The position numbers and the translations under genes were made by a program. A stretch of 39,403 nucleotides of DNA from Solirubrobacterales bacterium (GTDB taxonomy: Bacteria; Actinomycetota; Thermoleophilia; Solirubrobacterales; Solirubrobacteraceae): NCBI GenBank assembly GCA_027451345.1, contig DAIDJO010000119.1, positions 1-39,403 on the forward strand, given 5' to 3'. The notes below the pieces were generated by a model, which did not search any database, had not been told where the DNA came from, and worked only from the letters and a program-made list of their open reading frames with translations. Shown here in pieces: positions 7,775 through 14,638 of the stretch (position 1 is the first letter of the stretch; each line of letters starts with the position of its first letter).

Positions 7775-8450
7775 CGGATCCGAAGACGGAGGCGAGATGG
7801 GCGAGCATCGCCTCCGGGTCCGCCGCAAACGCGTCCGCCCCGACGGCGCCGGCCTGAACCGGGCCATCCCGGTACGCACCCCCACCGACGAGGATGTGCG
7901 GAGGCGGATCGAGCTGCCGCAGCAGCTGGCAGGTGCGGGTGACCGCGAGCAGGTTGCCGGGGAGGGCCGTGGAGAGCGCGACCACCGTGGCGCGGCGGCT
8001 CCCCGCCAGCCGGGCGAGCTCCCGCGCGGGGACGTCGGCGCCGAGGGCGAGCACCTGCCAGCCCTGGATCTCGAGGAAGTCGGCGACCATCTGGGTCCCA
8101 AGGGCGTGCCGCTCGCCCGGGGTGGAGGCGACGATCGCCACGCGGCCTCGGCCCACGTCGGTGGTCGCGGGAAGGCGAGCGCCGAGCCCGGCCAGCACGA
8201 TCTGGCTGACCTGCGTGGCCAGATGCTCCTCGGCCACCGAGATCCGGGCCGTCGCCCACAATCGGCCGACCTCGGCCATGGCCGGTGCGATCACCCGCAG
8301 GTACGCGTCTTGAGGCGGCAGGCCCGCGGCCAGTGCGGTGTCGATCACCTCCTGTGCGCGGCTCACGTCGGGCGTGAGGAGTGCGGCCAGGTACGCCTGC
8401 TCGAGCGCCTCCGGAGAAACGGCCCGGAACGCGCCGAGCGTGTCGTTCAC
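7761..8450 (-). CDS. Stand-alone CarH-like cobalamin-binding sensor (no HTH)
   Basis: A 229-residue protein from GTG at 8450, whose start overlaps the kinase stop (GTGA). It consists of a four-helix cap (about residues 12-95) and a Rossmann cobalamin domain (about 103-225). It carries the CarH/LitR photoreceptor signature in exact spacing: Trp65-x9-Glu75-His76 in the cap, Glu113-x-His115-x-x-Gly118, then 41 residues to Ser160, then after Ala162 26 residues to Gly189-Gly190. The only deviation is Ala162 where S-x-T has Thr. By homology His115 would be the lower axial ligand and His76 the ligand used after light breaks the Co-C bond. The MerR-type DNA-binding domain of CarH is missing, so output must be through protein contact, most likely with the phosphatase, kinase or STAS partner encoded around it. 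Confidence 0.88.
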   Translation of the reverse strand: MNDTLGAFRAVSPEALEQAYLAALLTPDVSRAQEVIDTALAAGLPPQDAYLRVIAPAMAEVGRLWATARISVAEEHLATQVSQIVLAGLGARLPATTDVGRGRVAIVASTPGERHALGTQMVADFLEIQGWQVLALGADVPARELARLAGSRRATVVALSTALPGNLLAVTRTCQLLRQLDPPPHILVGGGAYRDGPVQAGAVGADAFAADPEAMLAHLASVFGSDAQT

Positions 8451-8824
8451 GATGTCCCGCTCGCGCCCGGGCTGAGCTCGAACCAGACGTGAGTGGAGCC
8501 CTCGCGGACCCCCCAGCTGGAGGTCAGCTTCTCGACCAGTTCGAGACCCCAGCCCCCGACCGTGCGGTCGCCGCGGGCCGTGGGGACGAAGCCGCTGCCT
8601 CCGTCGACCACCTCGCACCGGAGGTGCTCGGGGCGCTTGTCGTCAATCAGCAGCACCACGTTCTCACCGCTGCCGTAGACGACGCTGTTGGTGACCAGCT
8701 CCGAGACGAGCAGGGTCACATCCTCCCACGGCAGGCCGCTCACCGGCGGATCGAGCGCGGCCACGGCCTGCCGTGCCCGGGACGGCGCCCGCTCGTCGCG
8801 GGGGAACACATGTCGACTAACCAT
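8447..8824 (-). CDS. RsbW-like anti-sigma factor serine kinase
   Basis: A 125-residue HATPase_c_2 protein, the size usual for actinobacterial anti-sigma kinases. The N box is SELVTNSVVYG (about residues 41-51), the G1 box DGGSGF (about 74-79) and the G2 region GGWGLELVEKL (about 89-99). Such proteins bind a sigma factor and phosphorylate a STAS antagonist with ATP. It is the first gene of the operon and overlaps the cobalamin-sensor gene by three bases. No sigma factor gene is in this window, so its target lies elsewhere. Divergent spacing to the STAS gene is 72 bases. Confidence 0.9.
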   Translation of the reverse strand: MVSRHVFPRDERAPSRARQAVAALDPPVSGLPWEDVTLLVSELVTNSVVYGSGENVVLLIDDKRPEHLRCEVVDGGSGFVPTARGDRTVGGWGLELVEKLTSSWGVREGSTHVWFELSPGASGTS

Positions 8825-8835
8825 TCAGGATCATT

Positions 8836-8859
8836 CTGCCCGGACGACGCGATGCAAAC
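8836..8859 (-). promoter_or_regulatory. Possible SigB-type promoter of the partner-switch operon
   Basis: Read on the minus strand, GTTTGC (8859-8854), a 12-base spacer and GGGCAG (8841-8836) match the general-stress sigma pattern GTTTAA-N12-14-GGGTAT at four of six positions in each half. The predicted transcript would begin about five bases before the kinase ATG, effectively leaderless. A housekeeping-type reading (TTTGCA-N17-AATGAT) overlaps the same bases, so the call is weak. Confidence 0.3.
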
Positions 8860-8896
8860 ACGTGAGGGCGTTGTGTGCGTCGATAGACTGTGACCA

Positions 8897-9904
8897 GTGG
8901 AGCGGCACCTCATCCCGGACGGCCCCCGCGGGTCAGGGAGGATTCCCGCCGATGCCCCGAGGCTGGCCCATGACTTCGGTCGCGCGCTCCTGTCCGAGGA
9001 TATCGCGAGGGCTCGCCGGCTCATCAGCGAGGCGCTCGCGGACGGAGCGCCTCCCGGCCGGCTCTACGTCGAGACGATCCGCCCGGCGCTCCACGGCGTC
9101 CAGTTCGGGGGCGTGACGGCACGCGACCGCCTGCTCGCGGTCGCGTGCCGTGCCATCCTCGCCGACCTGGTCGGCGCGCTGCCGGTGACCCGGTCGGTCG
9201 GTCCCGGCCGAGCGGCGCTGCTCAGCTGCCGCCGAGACGGGATCGAGCGCGTCGACGGTGACCTCGCGATCGACTTCCTCGAGGCCGACGGTTGGGCCGT
9301 GCAGCGGCTGGACGGACCCGGGTCGGCGCTCGCCCTCGGGCCGGCGGCGCGCCCGGACAGCATCGAGCTGGCGGTCGCCGTCGTGGCGGGACCGCAGGAC
9401 GCCCTGCGCCTCGCGCCGGCCTGCACGCTGCTGCGCCGGCTGCCCGATCCGCCCGTCGTGATGCTCTGCGACTTCACCGGCCGATCGGACTGGCCCACGG
9501 CAACCACGGCGCTCGGCGCCGACGCATTCGTGAGCGACCCGCAGGAGCTCGTCCTGCAGGCGGCCCTGCGCCTCCCCGCCGACGGCGTCCGCCGCTGGGG
9601 CGTGCAGATCTCGCGGCGCGGCGACGCGCTCGTCCTGACGCCCACGGGCCGTCTCGATGCGGCCAGCGCCGCGCGCCTGGCCGCCGTGGCGCGCAGCCGG
9701 CTCGGCACGTTCACGCGCGTCGTGATCGATCTGCGCGACCTCGCTGAGTTCTCGTCCGCCGGCCTCCAGGAGGTGCAGGCCTGGGCCACGGCCGGGCCAC
9801 TGCGGAACGTCGATCTCCGGTTCCTCGGCGATCCCGTGGTGCGCTCGCGCATCGAGGCCCTGGAGATGAGCGGGGCGCTCACCGTCGAGGACCCGGCCGG
9901 CTGA
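8897..9904 (+). CDS. Degenerate cobalamin-domain / STAS anti-sigma antagonist fusion
   Basis: A 335-residue protein from GTG at 8897. Residues about 22-225 align with the neighbouring cobalamin sensor (DFLEADGW against DFLEIQGW, and LLRRLPDPP against LLRQLDPPP). However, the cofactor residues are gone: no Trp or Glu-His in the cap (the segment reads QFGGVTARDRLL) and no His at the E-x-H-x-x-G site (GIERVDG, residues 115-121). Residues about 235-335 are a STAS domain ending in ALTVEDPAG. Its phospho-acceptor loop reads EFSSAGL; Ser287 aligns with the SpoIIAA serine, while the preceding Asp is Ser286. It should be the substrate of the kinase and phosphatase encoded divergently, with the dead domain as a likely docking surface for the live sensor (inference). 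Confidence 0.82.
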   Translation: MERHLIPDGPRGSGRIPADAPRLAHDFGRALLSEDIARARRLISEALADGAPPGRLYVETIRPALHGVQFGGVTARDRLLAVACRAILADLVGALPVTRSVGPGRAALLSCRRDGIERVDGDLAIDFLEADGWAVQRLDGPGSALALGPAARPDSIELAVAVVAGPQDALRLAPACTLLRRLPDPPVVMLCDFTGRSDWPTATTALGADAFVSDPQELVLQAALRLPADGVRRWGVQISRRGDALVLTPTGRLDAASAARLAAVARSRLGTFTRVVIDLRDLAEFSSAGLQEVQAWATAGPLRNVDLRFLGDPVVRSRIEALEMSGALTVEDPAG

Positions 9905-9923
9905 CCCGCCGCGGGGTGGCGGG
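9905..9923. terminator. Short hairpin between convergent genes
   Basis: CCCGCC (9905-9910) and GGCGGG (9918-9923) form a 6-bp stem with a 7-base loop, filling the gap between the STAS gene stop and the hydrolase stop. It could serve both directions but is short and lacks a U-run. Confidence 0.35.
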
Positions 9924-9924
9924 C

Positions 9925-10686
9925 TCAGACCAGGAACGTGGCGAGCGCGCCGGCGAAGGCCGGCGAGCTGAGCGCGGTCCGGTGGTCCCCGGACACGCGC
10001 ATCGCCTCGCCCTCCGGCAGGAGGGCGGCGAGCTCCTCGATCGAGCCGCAGTCGGTGTCCTGCTCGCCGGCGATGACGAGGGTTGGCACGCGGACCGTGG
10101 CGAGGTCCTCCCGCGTCGTGTCCAGGAGCGTGTCGAGGAGCCGCAGCAGCGCCATCGGGTCCGCGCCGAGTGCTGCCAGCCGCGCTTCGAACTCGGCCTC
10201 CGGCGTGTCAGGCGCGTAGGAGCCGAGGTTGGCGAGCAGCCGACGGTCGCGCTCGCGGCGGCTGGTGGCGTGCAGGACCGCCTCGAGTCCCGCGCCGGCG
10301 ATGACCGCTCGCCGGGGCCGGAGCCCGAGCGCGAGCGCGCGCGCCACCGCCTGGCCGCCCAGCCCGTACCCGCCGAGGTCATAGTCGTGCAGGTCGAGGT
10401 GGCGGACGAGCGCGAACACGTCCCGGGCCAGGGCATCCTTCGGGTAGGCGTAGATGCTGTGCGGGTTGCTCGCCCCGTGGCCGCGGAGGTCGGGCATGAT
10501 CAGTCGGTGCTCGGCGTCGGCCAGATGCGCGCAGAGGCCCGTCTCCACCCAGGTCGGGTGGGCGGGAGCGAGGTACCCGTGCAGCAGGATGCAGGGGCGT
10601 CCGTGGCCGGCCAGGCGGTAGGCAAGCAGCACGCCGTCGTCGCCGCGGTAGTCACCCGACGCGGTGGCCGACGTCACCTCGGACAT
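9925..10686 (-). CDS. Alpha/beta-hydrolase fold protein lacking the nucleophile serine
   Basis: A 253-residue protein with the fold marks HGYL (oxyanion region, about residue 36), MPDLRGHGAS (about 64-73), an acid loop AGEQDTD and a late histidine SGDHRTAL. The nucleophile elbow, normally G-x-S-x-G, reads GYGLGG with Gly108 (codon 10363-10365, GGG) in the serine position. It therefore keeps the candidate acid and histidine but cannot form the usual acyl-enzyme. It may be a non-catalytic, cofactor-free oxygenase-like or lyase-type member; none can be chosen from sequence. It is divergent from the transsulfuration genes and transcribed alone. Confidence 0.8.
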   Translation of the reverse strand: MSEVTSATASGDYRGDDGVLLAYRLAGHGRPCILLHGYLAPAHPTWVETGLCAHLADAEHRLIMPDLRGHGASNPHSIYAYPKDALARDVFALVRHLDLHDYDLGGYGLGGQAVARALALGLRPRRAVIAGAGLEAVLHATSRRERDRRLLANLGSYAPDTPEAEFEARLAALGADPMALLRLLDTLLDTTREDLATVRVPTLVIAGEQDTDCGSIEELAALLPEGEAMRVSGDHRTALSSPAFAGALATFLV

Positions 10687-10794
10687 GGCGTCCCGTTCCT
10701 CGTTGTGCCAGCGGACGCTGGTGCAGTTCCCGTCATCGAGCCCCCCCGGGTTCGGTAGGTGATGCGGGCACGGTACTCCGGCAATCGGTCGATC

Positions 10795-10840
10795 GCAACC
10801 GGAGCGTTGGTCGTGGGCTCACGCCCGTCACGACGGTTGC
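10795..10840 (+). promoter_or_regulatory. Stem-loop in the leader of the transsulfuration operon
   Basis: GCAACC (10795-10800) pairs with GGTTGC (10835-10840), and inside it GTCGTG (10810-10815) pairs with CACGAC (10829-10834), then GGC with GCC (10816-10818, 10823-10825). The left side has a 9-base bulge. It ends 33 bases before the cystathionine beta-synthase GTG. It could be an operator or an mRNA structure controlling CBS/CGL expression. I do not recognise it as a known riboswitch. Confidence 0.35.
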
Positions 10841-10873
10841 CGCTTGACCCTCGCGGGTGGCCGGAGCAGAATC

Positions 10874-12271
10874 GTGCCCATCGAGCCGTCGACCGCCATC
10901 CCGAACGTCCACGATTCCATCCTCGACCTCGTCGGGGGAACGCCGCTCGTGCGGCTCTCGCGCATCCGTCCGGGGCTGCGCGCCCAGCTGCTGGCCAAGG
11001 TCGAGTACTTCAATCCGGGGGGTTCGATCAAGGATCGGGTCGCCGTGGCCATGATCGAGGCGGCCGAGCGGGACGGCCTGCTGCGTCCCGGTGGCACGAT
11101 CATCGAGCCGACCTCCGGCAACACCGGCACCGGCCTCGCCATCGCCGCCCGCCTGAAGGGCTACAAGGTGATCGCGGTCATGCCGGACAAGATGTCACGC
11201 GAGAAGATCGACCTCCTGCGCGCCTACGGAGCCGAGGTCGTCCTCGCGCCGACCGACGTCCCACCCGACTCGCCGCGCTCCTACTACCGCGTGGCCGACC
11301 GCCTGACCCGGGAGATTCCCGGCGCCTTCCAGCCCAACCAGTACCGCAACCCGGCCAACCCGCAGGCGCACTATGACTCCACGGGACCGGAGATCTGGGA
11401 GCAGACCGCGGGGCGGATCACCCACCTCGTGATCGGCGTCGGCACCGGCGGCACGATCACGGGCACGGCCAGGTATCTGCGGGAGTGCCGCCCCGACCTC
11501 GTCGTCGTCGGCGTCGACCCGGAGGGATCGATCTACACCGGCGGCGAGGAGAACGTGCACCCCTACCTGATCGAGGGGGTCGGCGAGGACTTCTGGCCGG
11601 AGACCTTCGACCGAGCCGTGGTCGATCGCTGGGTGCAGGTGAGCGACCGTGACGCCTTCCTCACCACCCGGCTGCTCGCCCAGACCGAGGGGATCCTCGC
11701 CGGTGGCTCCTGCGGCATGGCCGTCCACGGGGCGCTCGAGGTCACCGCCGAGCTGCAGGATCCGGAGGCGATGGTGGTCGTCATCCTGCCCGATGGCGGC
11801 CGCTCGTACCTGTCGAAGATCTTCTCCGACGCCTGGATGGAGCAGCATGGCTTCCTCGAGCGCGGTCAGGACCTGCGCGTCGGGGACGTCCTGCGACACA
11901 AGCTGCAGGCCGGCCAGACGCCGACGTTCGTCAGCATCGAGGCCGACCACCCGGTTCGCGAGGCGGTATCGCTGCTGCACCAGCACGGCCTCTCGCAGCT
12001 GCCGGTGATCAGCGTCGGCAACGGCGGGACCGTGATCGGCGCCGTCGGCGAGCGGGGGCTGCTGCGTCACGCCGCCAGCGACCCGGCGCTGCTCGACCAG
12101 ACCGTCGAACGGGTGATGGAACCCCCGTTCCCCTCGGTCTCGGTCGATGACCCGGCCCGTGCGGCGATCGAGCTGCTCGTCGGCGAGCAGCAGGCCCTGC
12201 TCGTCACGCGGGACGGCACGCCGGAGGGCATCGTCACCCGCACCGACCTGCTCGAGGCGCTGGCGACCTGA
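10874..12271 (+). CDS. cbs: Cystathionine beta-synthase
   Basis: A 465-residue PLP enzyme condensing homocysteine with serine (or O-acetylserine) to cystathionine. The PLP lysine is Lys53 in NPGGSIKDR, the phosphate-binding loop is GVGTGGTITGT, and the substrate loop TSGNTGTG is intact. Residues about 335-465 are a tandem CBS (Bateman) pair, which separates it from plain cysteine synthases of about 310 residues. GTG at 10874 is chosen because GGAG lies seven bases upstream; the TTG at 10844 lacks such a signal. The cystathionine gamma-lyase gene follows after two bases, so the pair converts homocysteine to cysteine (reverse transsulfuration). The Bateman pair suggests control by an adenosyl ligand, unproven here. 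Confidence 0.93.
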   Translation: MPIEPSTAIPNVHDSILDLVGGTPLVRLSRIRPGLRAQLLAKVEYFNPGGSIKDRVAVAMIEAAERDGLLRPGGTIIEPTSGNTGTGLAIAARLKGYKVIAVMPDKMSREKIDLLRAYGAEVVLAPTDVPPDSPRSYYRVADRLTREIPGAFQPNQYRNPANPQAHYDSTGPEIWEQTAGRITHLVIGVGTGGTITGTARYLRECRPDLVVVGVDPEGSIYTGGEENVHPYLIEGVGEDFWPETFDRAVVDRWVQVSDRDAFLTTRLLAQTEGILAGGSCGMAVHGALEVTAELQDPEAMVVVILPDGGRSYLSKIFSDAWMEQHGFLERGQDLRVGDVLRHKLQAGQTPTFVSIEADHPVREAVSLLHQHGLSQLPVISVGNGGTVIGAVGERGLLRHAASDPALLDQTVERVMEPPFPSVSVDDPARAAIELLVGEQQALLVTRDGTPEGIVTRTDLLEALAT

Positions 12272-12273
12272 TC

Positions 12274-13383
12274 GTGGCCGCGGGCGAGCACCCCTCCCAC
12301 GGATTCGGGACCCGGGCCGTTCACGCCGGCCTGCGCCCGGACCCGAGCTACGGCTCGGTGATCCCGGCGATCCACCAGACCTCGACGTTCCGGCAGCCGC
12401 GCCCGGGCGAGTTCGTCGAGGACTACGACTACTCGCGGTCGGCCAACCCGACGCGTCGGGCGCTCGAGGACGCGCTCGGCGAGCTCGAGGGCGGGCTCGC
12501 CGTCGCGTTCTCCTCCGGGCTGGCGGCTGAGCACGCCGTGATCACCGCGACCTGTGGAGCGGGCGCCCACGTGGTGCTGCCCGCCGACCTCTACGGCGGC
12601 ACCTACCGCCTGATCGACAAGGTGCTGGGCCGCTGGGGGCTCACCCACACGCTCGTCGACCAGACCGACCCCGAGGCGCTCGCGGCGGCGATCACCGACG
12701 CGACCCGCCTGATCTGGGTGGAGACGCCGACGAATCCGCGACTCGACGTCGTCGACATCGCGCAGGTGGTGGCGGCCAAGCGCCACGCGCGGGTGGCGGT
12801 CGACAACACCTTCGCGACACCGGCCAACCAGAACCCCCTCGCCGACGGGGCGGACTTCGTCGTGCATTCCACGACGAAGTACCTGGGCGGGCACTCCGAC
12901 GTGGTGGGTGGGGCGGTGATCACCCGCGATCCGGGGGCGCACGAGCAGCTCCGCTTCGTGCAGAACTCGGTCGGCGCCGTCCCCGGGCCGGTCGACTGCT
13001 TCCTCGTGCACCGCGGCCTGCGCACGCTCCATCTGCGGATGCGGGCCCACGCCGCGAGCGCGGCCGCGGTCGTGGAGCTGCTCCAGCACACCGCGGGCGT
13101 CACCGATGTGCGCTGGCCCGGGTTCAGCGGGATGGTCAGCTTCCGCCACCCCCGAGCCCTCGAGCTCGTCGCCCGCACGAGGCTCTTCACGCTCGCCGAG
13201 TCGCTCGGCGGCGTCGAGTCGCTGATCGAGGTACCCCAGGCGATGACCCACCAGTCGGTGGAGGGATCGGCCGCCGCCGTGCCGGCCGACCTCGTCCGGC
13301 TCAGCTGCGGGATCGAGGACCCGGCCGATCTCGTCGACGATCTCCGCCAGGCGATCGCCGCGGCCGCCGAATCAACCGCGTAG
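12274..13383 (+). CDS. Cystathionine gamma-lyase (Cys/Met metabolism PLP enzyme)
   Basis: A 369-residue fold-type I PLP enzyme of the Cys/Met family. The PLP lysine is Lys202 in HSTTKYLGGHSD; also visible are YDYSRSANPTRR, the SSGLAAEHA loop, VETPTNPRLDV and VDNTFATP. It starts with GTG two bases after the beta-synthase stop, so both are made together. The partner gene argues for gamma-lyase (cystathionine to cysteine plus 2-oxobutyrate) rather than cystathionine gamma-synthase; sequence alone does not fully separate them. It ends 17 bases before the convergent MFS gene stop. Confidence 0.88.
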   Translation: MAAGEHPSHGFGTRAVHAGLRPDPSYGSVIPAIHQTSTFRQPRPGEFVEDYDYSRSANPTRRALEDALGELEGGLAVAFSSGLAAEHAVITATCGAGAHVVLPADLYGGTYRLIDKVLGRWGLTHTLVDQTDPEALAAAITDATRLIWVETPTNPRLDVVDIAQVVAAKRHARVAVDNTFATPANQNPLADGADFVVHSTTKYLGGHSDVVGGAVITRDPGAHEQLRFVQNSVGAVPGPVDCFLVHRGLRTLHLRMRAHAASAAAVVELLQHTAGVTDVRWPGFSGMVSFRHPRALELVARTRLFTLAESLGGVESLIEVPQAMTHQSVEGSAAAVPADLVRLSCGIEDPADLVDDLRQAIAAAAESTA

Positions 13384-13399
13384 CGACCGGAGCCGCGAG

Positions 13400-14638
13400 C
13401 TACGGCACGGCCGGCGCGCCCGGGGCCTCGCCCGCCGGCAGATCGGCGAGCGAACCGTGCCAGACGAAGCGCAGCACGACGGCGGCGATGGCCGCCATCA
13501 GCAGGAAGGCCACGACCGGCTGGTGGACGACGATCTGCACGAGGATCGCGATGACGATCCCGCCGGCGTTTCCGGAGAGCCAGATCAGGGCGGTCGCGCT
13601 GGTCCCGGCCGCTCCGGCCCGCCGCTCCGAGATCTCGAGGATCACCGGGAGGGCGGCGAGCATCAGGAAGCCGATCACCGCCGCCGCCGCCGCGACGGCG
13701 GGCACCCAGTTCCAGAGCGCGAACAGCACGCACGCGCCGCACGTGCCGATGCCGGCGGCGCGGAACAGGAGGTGGTCCTGGCGCGAGCGGATCACCGCGG
13801 GCGGGAGGAGGACCGACCCGACCACCCCGGCGACGACGGCGCCGACGAGCACCCAGCCGGCGGTCGAGGCCGAGATGCCGTCGGGCTTCAGGAGCGTCTG
13901 GAGCCAGGTGGTGAGGGCGACGAAGAGGCCGAAGCCGACGAATGAGATCATCGCCAGCCGCCGGATGCCCGGCTCCCGCCAGACCGCCCGCAGCCCGAAC
14001 AGCCCGGTGACGTCGCCGCTCACCGTCATCCGGGGGCTGAGCGCGAACGCGATCAGCATCGCTGCCGTCGACCCGACCCCGAACGCCGCGTCGATGACGA
14101 GCAGCGTGTGCAGGTGCGCGCCCCCGATCGCCGAGCCGAGCGCGAGCGACAGCAGCATGCCGAGGAAGATCCCGGCCGAGCCGATCGCGATCCCGACCGG
14201 ACGCGAGCGCGGGCTCAGATACCCGCTCGACAGGCCCGTCACCGCGTTGAGGATCAGGGGCTGGGCGACGGCGATCAGCGCCTGCCCGGCGAGCGCCCAG
14301 CCGAACGTGTCGCCGCCGAGGCGCAGCACCCCGCCGAGCGCGGTGAGCACCGCCCCGACGGCCAGCGCGGGACGGAACCAGCGGTCGAGCAGCGCCGCGG
14401 CGGGCGCGGCGAGGAGCACGTAGAGCAGCGGGAAGATCTCGGCGAGCCAGCCGATGTCGCCGGCGCTCACGCCGTAGTGGCGGGCCGCCGGCGTCGTGAT
14501 CGGCGTGAAGGTCAGCCAGAGCATCTGGTTGGCCGCGCCGACCAGCGCGTAGGTGGCGATCACCACCCACCGATCGCGCGCGGCCAGCGGGCCGCGCGCG
14601 CCGTGCCCCGGGGTCTCCGCTGTGCTCACAGAAAGCAT
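13400..14638 (-). CDS. MFS transporter, 12 membrane segments
   Basis: A 412-residue polytopic protein with twelve hydrophobic segments and a central polar loop near residue 205. The loop between segments two and three, ALLDRWFRPALAVGA, fits the MFS A-motif region in a divergent form. The opening ANQMLWLTFTPI resembles eukaryotic FLVCR-type carriers, but that likeness is weak evidence for substrate. The ATG has GGAG seven bases upstream and overlaps the end of the amino-acid deaminase/aldolase gene by 13 bases; an alternative GTG at 14629 would give a GTGA overlap. Co-transcription suggests transport of a substrate or product of that enzyme. Confidence 0.85.
   Translation of the reverse strand: MLSVSTAETPGHGARGPLAARDRWVVIATYALVGAANQMLWLTFTPITTPAARHYGVSAGDIGWLAEIFPLLYVLLAAPAAALLDRWFRPALAVGAVLTALGGVLRLGGDTFGWALAGQALIAVAQPLILNAVTGLSSGYLSPRSRPVGIAIGSAGIFLGMLLSLALGSAIGGAHLHTLLVIDAAFGVGSTAAMLIAFALSPRMTVSGDVTGLFGLRAVWREPGIRRLAMISFVGFGLFVALTTWLQTLLKPDGISASTAGWVLVGAVVAGVVGSVLLPPAVIRSRQDHLLFRAAGIGTCGACVLFALWNWVPAVAAAAAVIGFLMLAALPVILEISERRAGAAGTSATALIWLSGNAGGIVIAILVQIVVHQPVVAFLLMAAIAAVVLRFVWHGSLADLPAGEAPGAPAVP

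Noticed and set aside
10844..10873. A -35/-10 promoter (TTGACC-N17-CAGAAT) just before the cystathionine beta-synthase
   Set aside because: The -10 would end one base before the GTG, placing the transcript start inside the coding region with no later in-frame start before the conserved domain.
13379..13404. CGTAGC/GCTACG inverted repeat between convergent genes as terminator
   Set aside because: Only 6 bp with a 14-base loop and it includes both stop codons; too weak to call.
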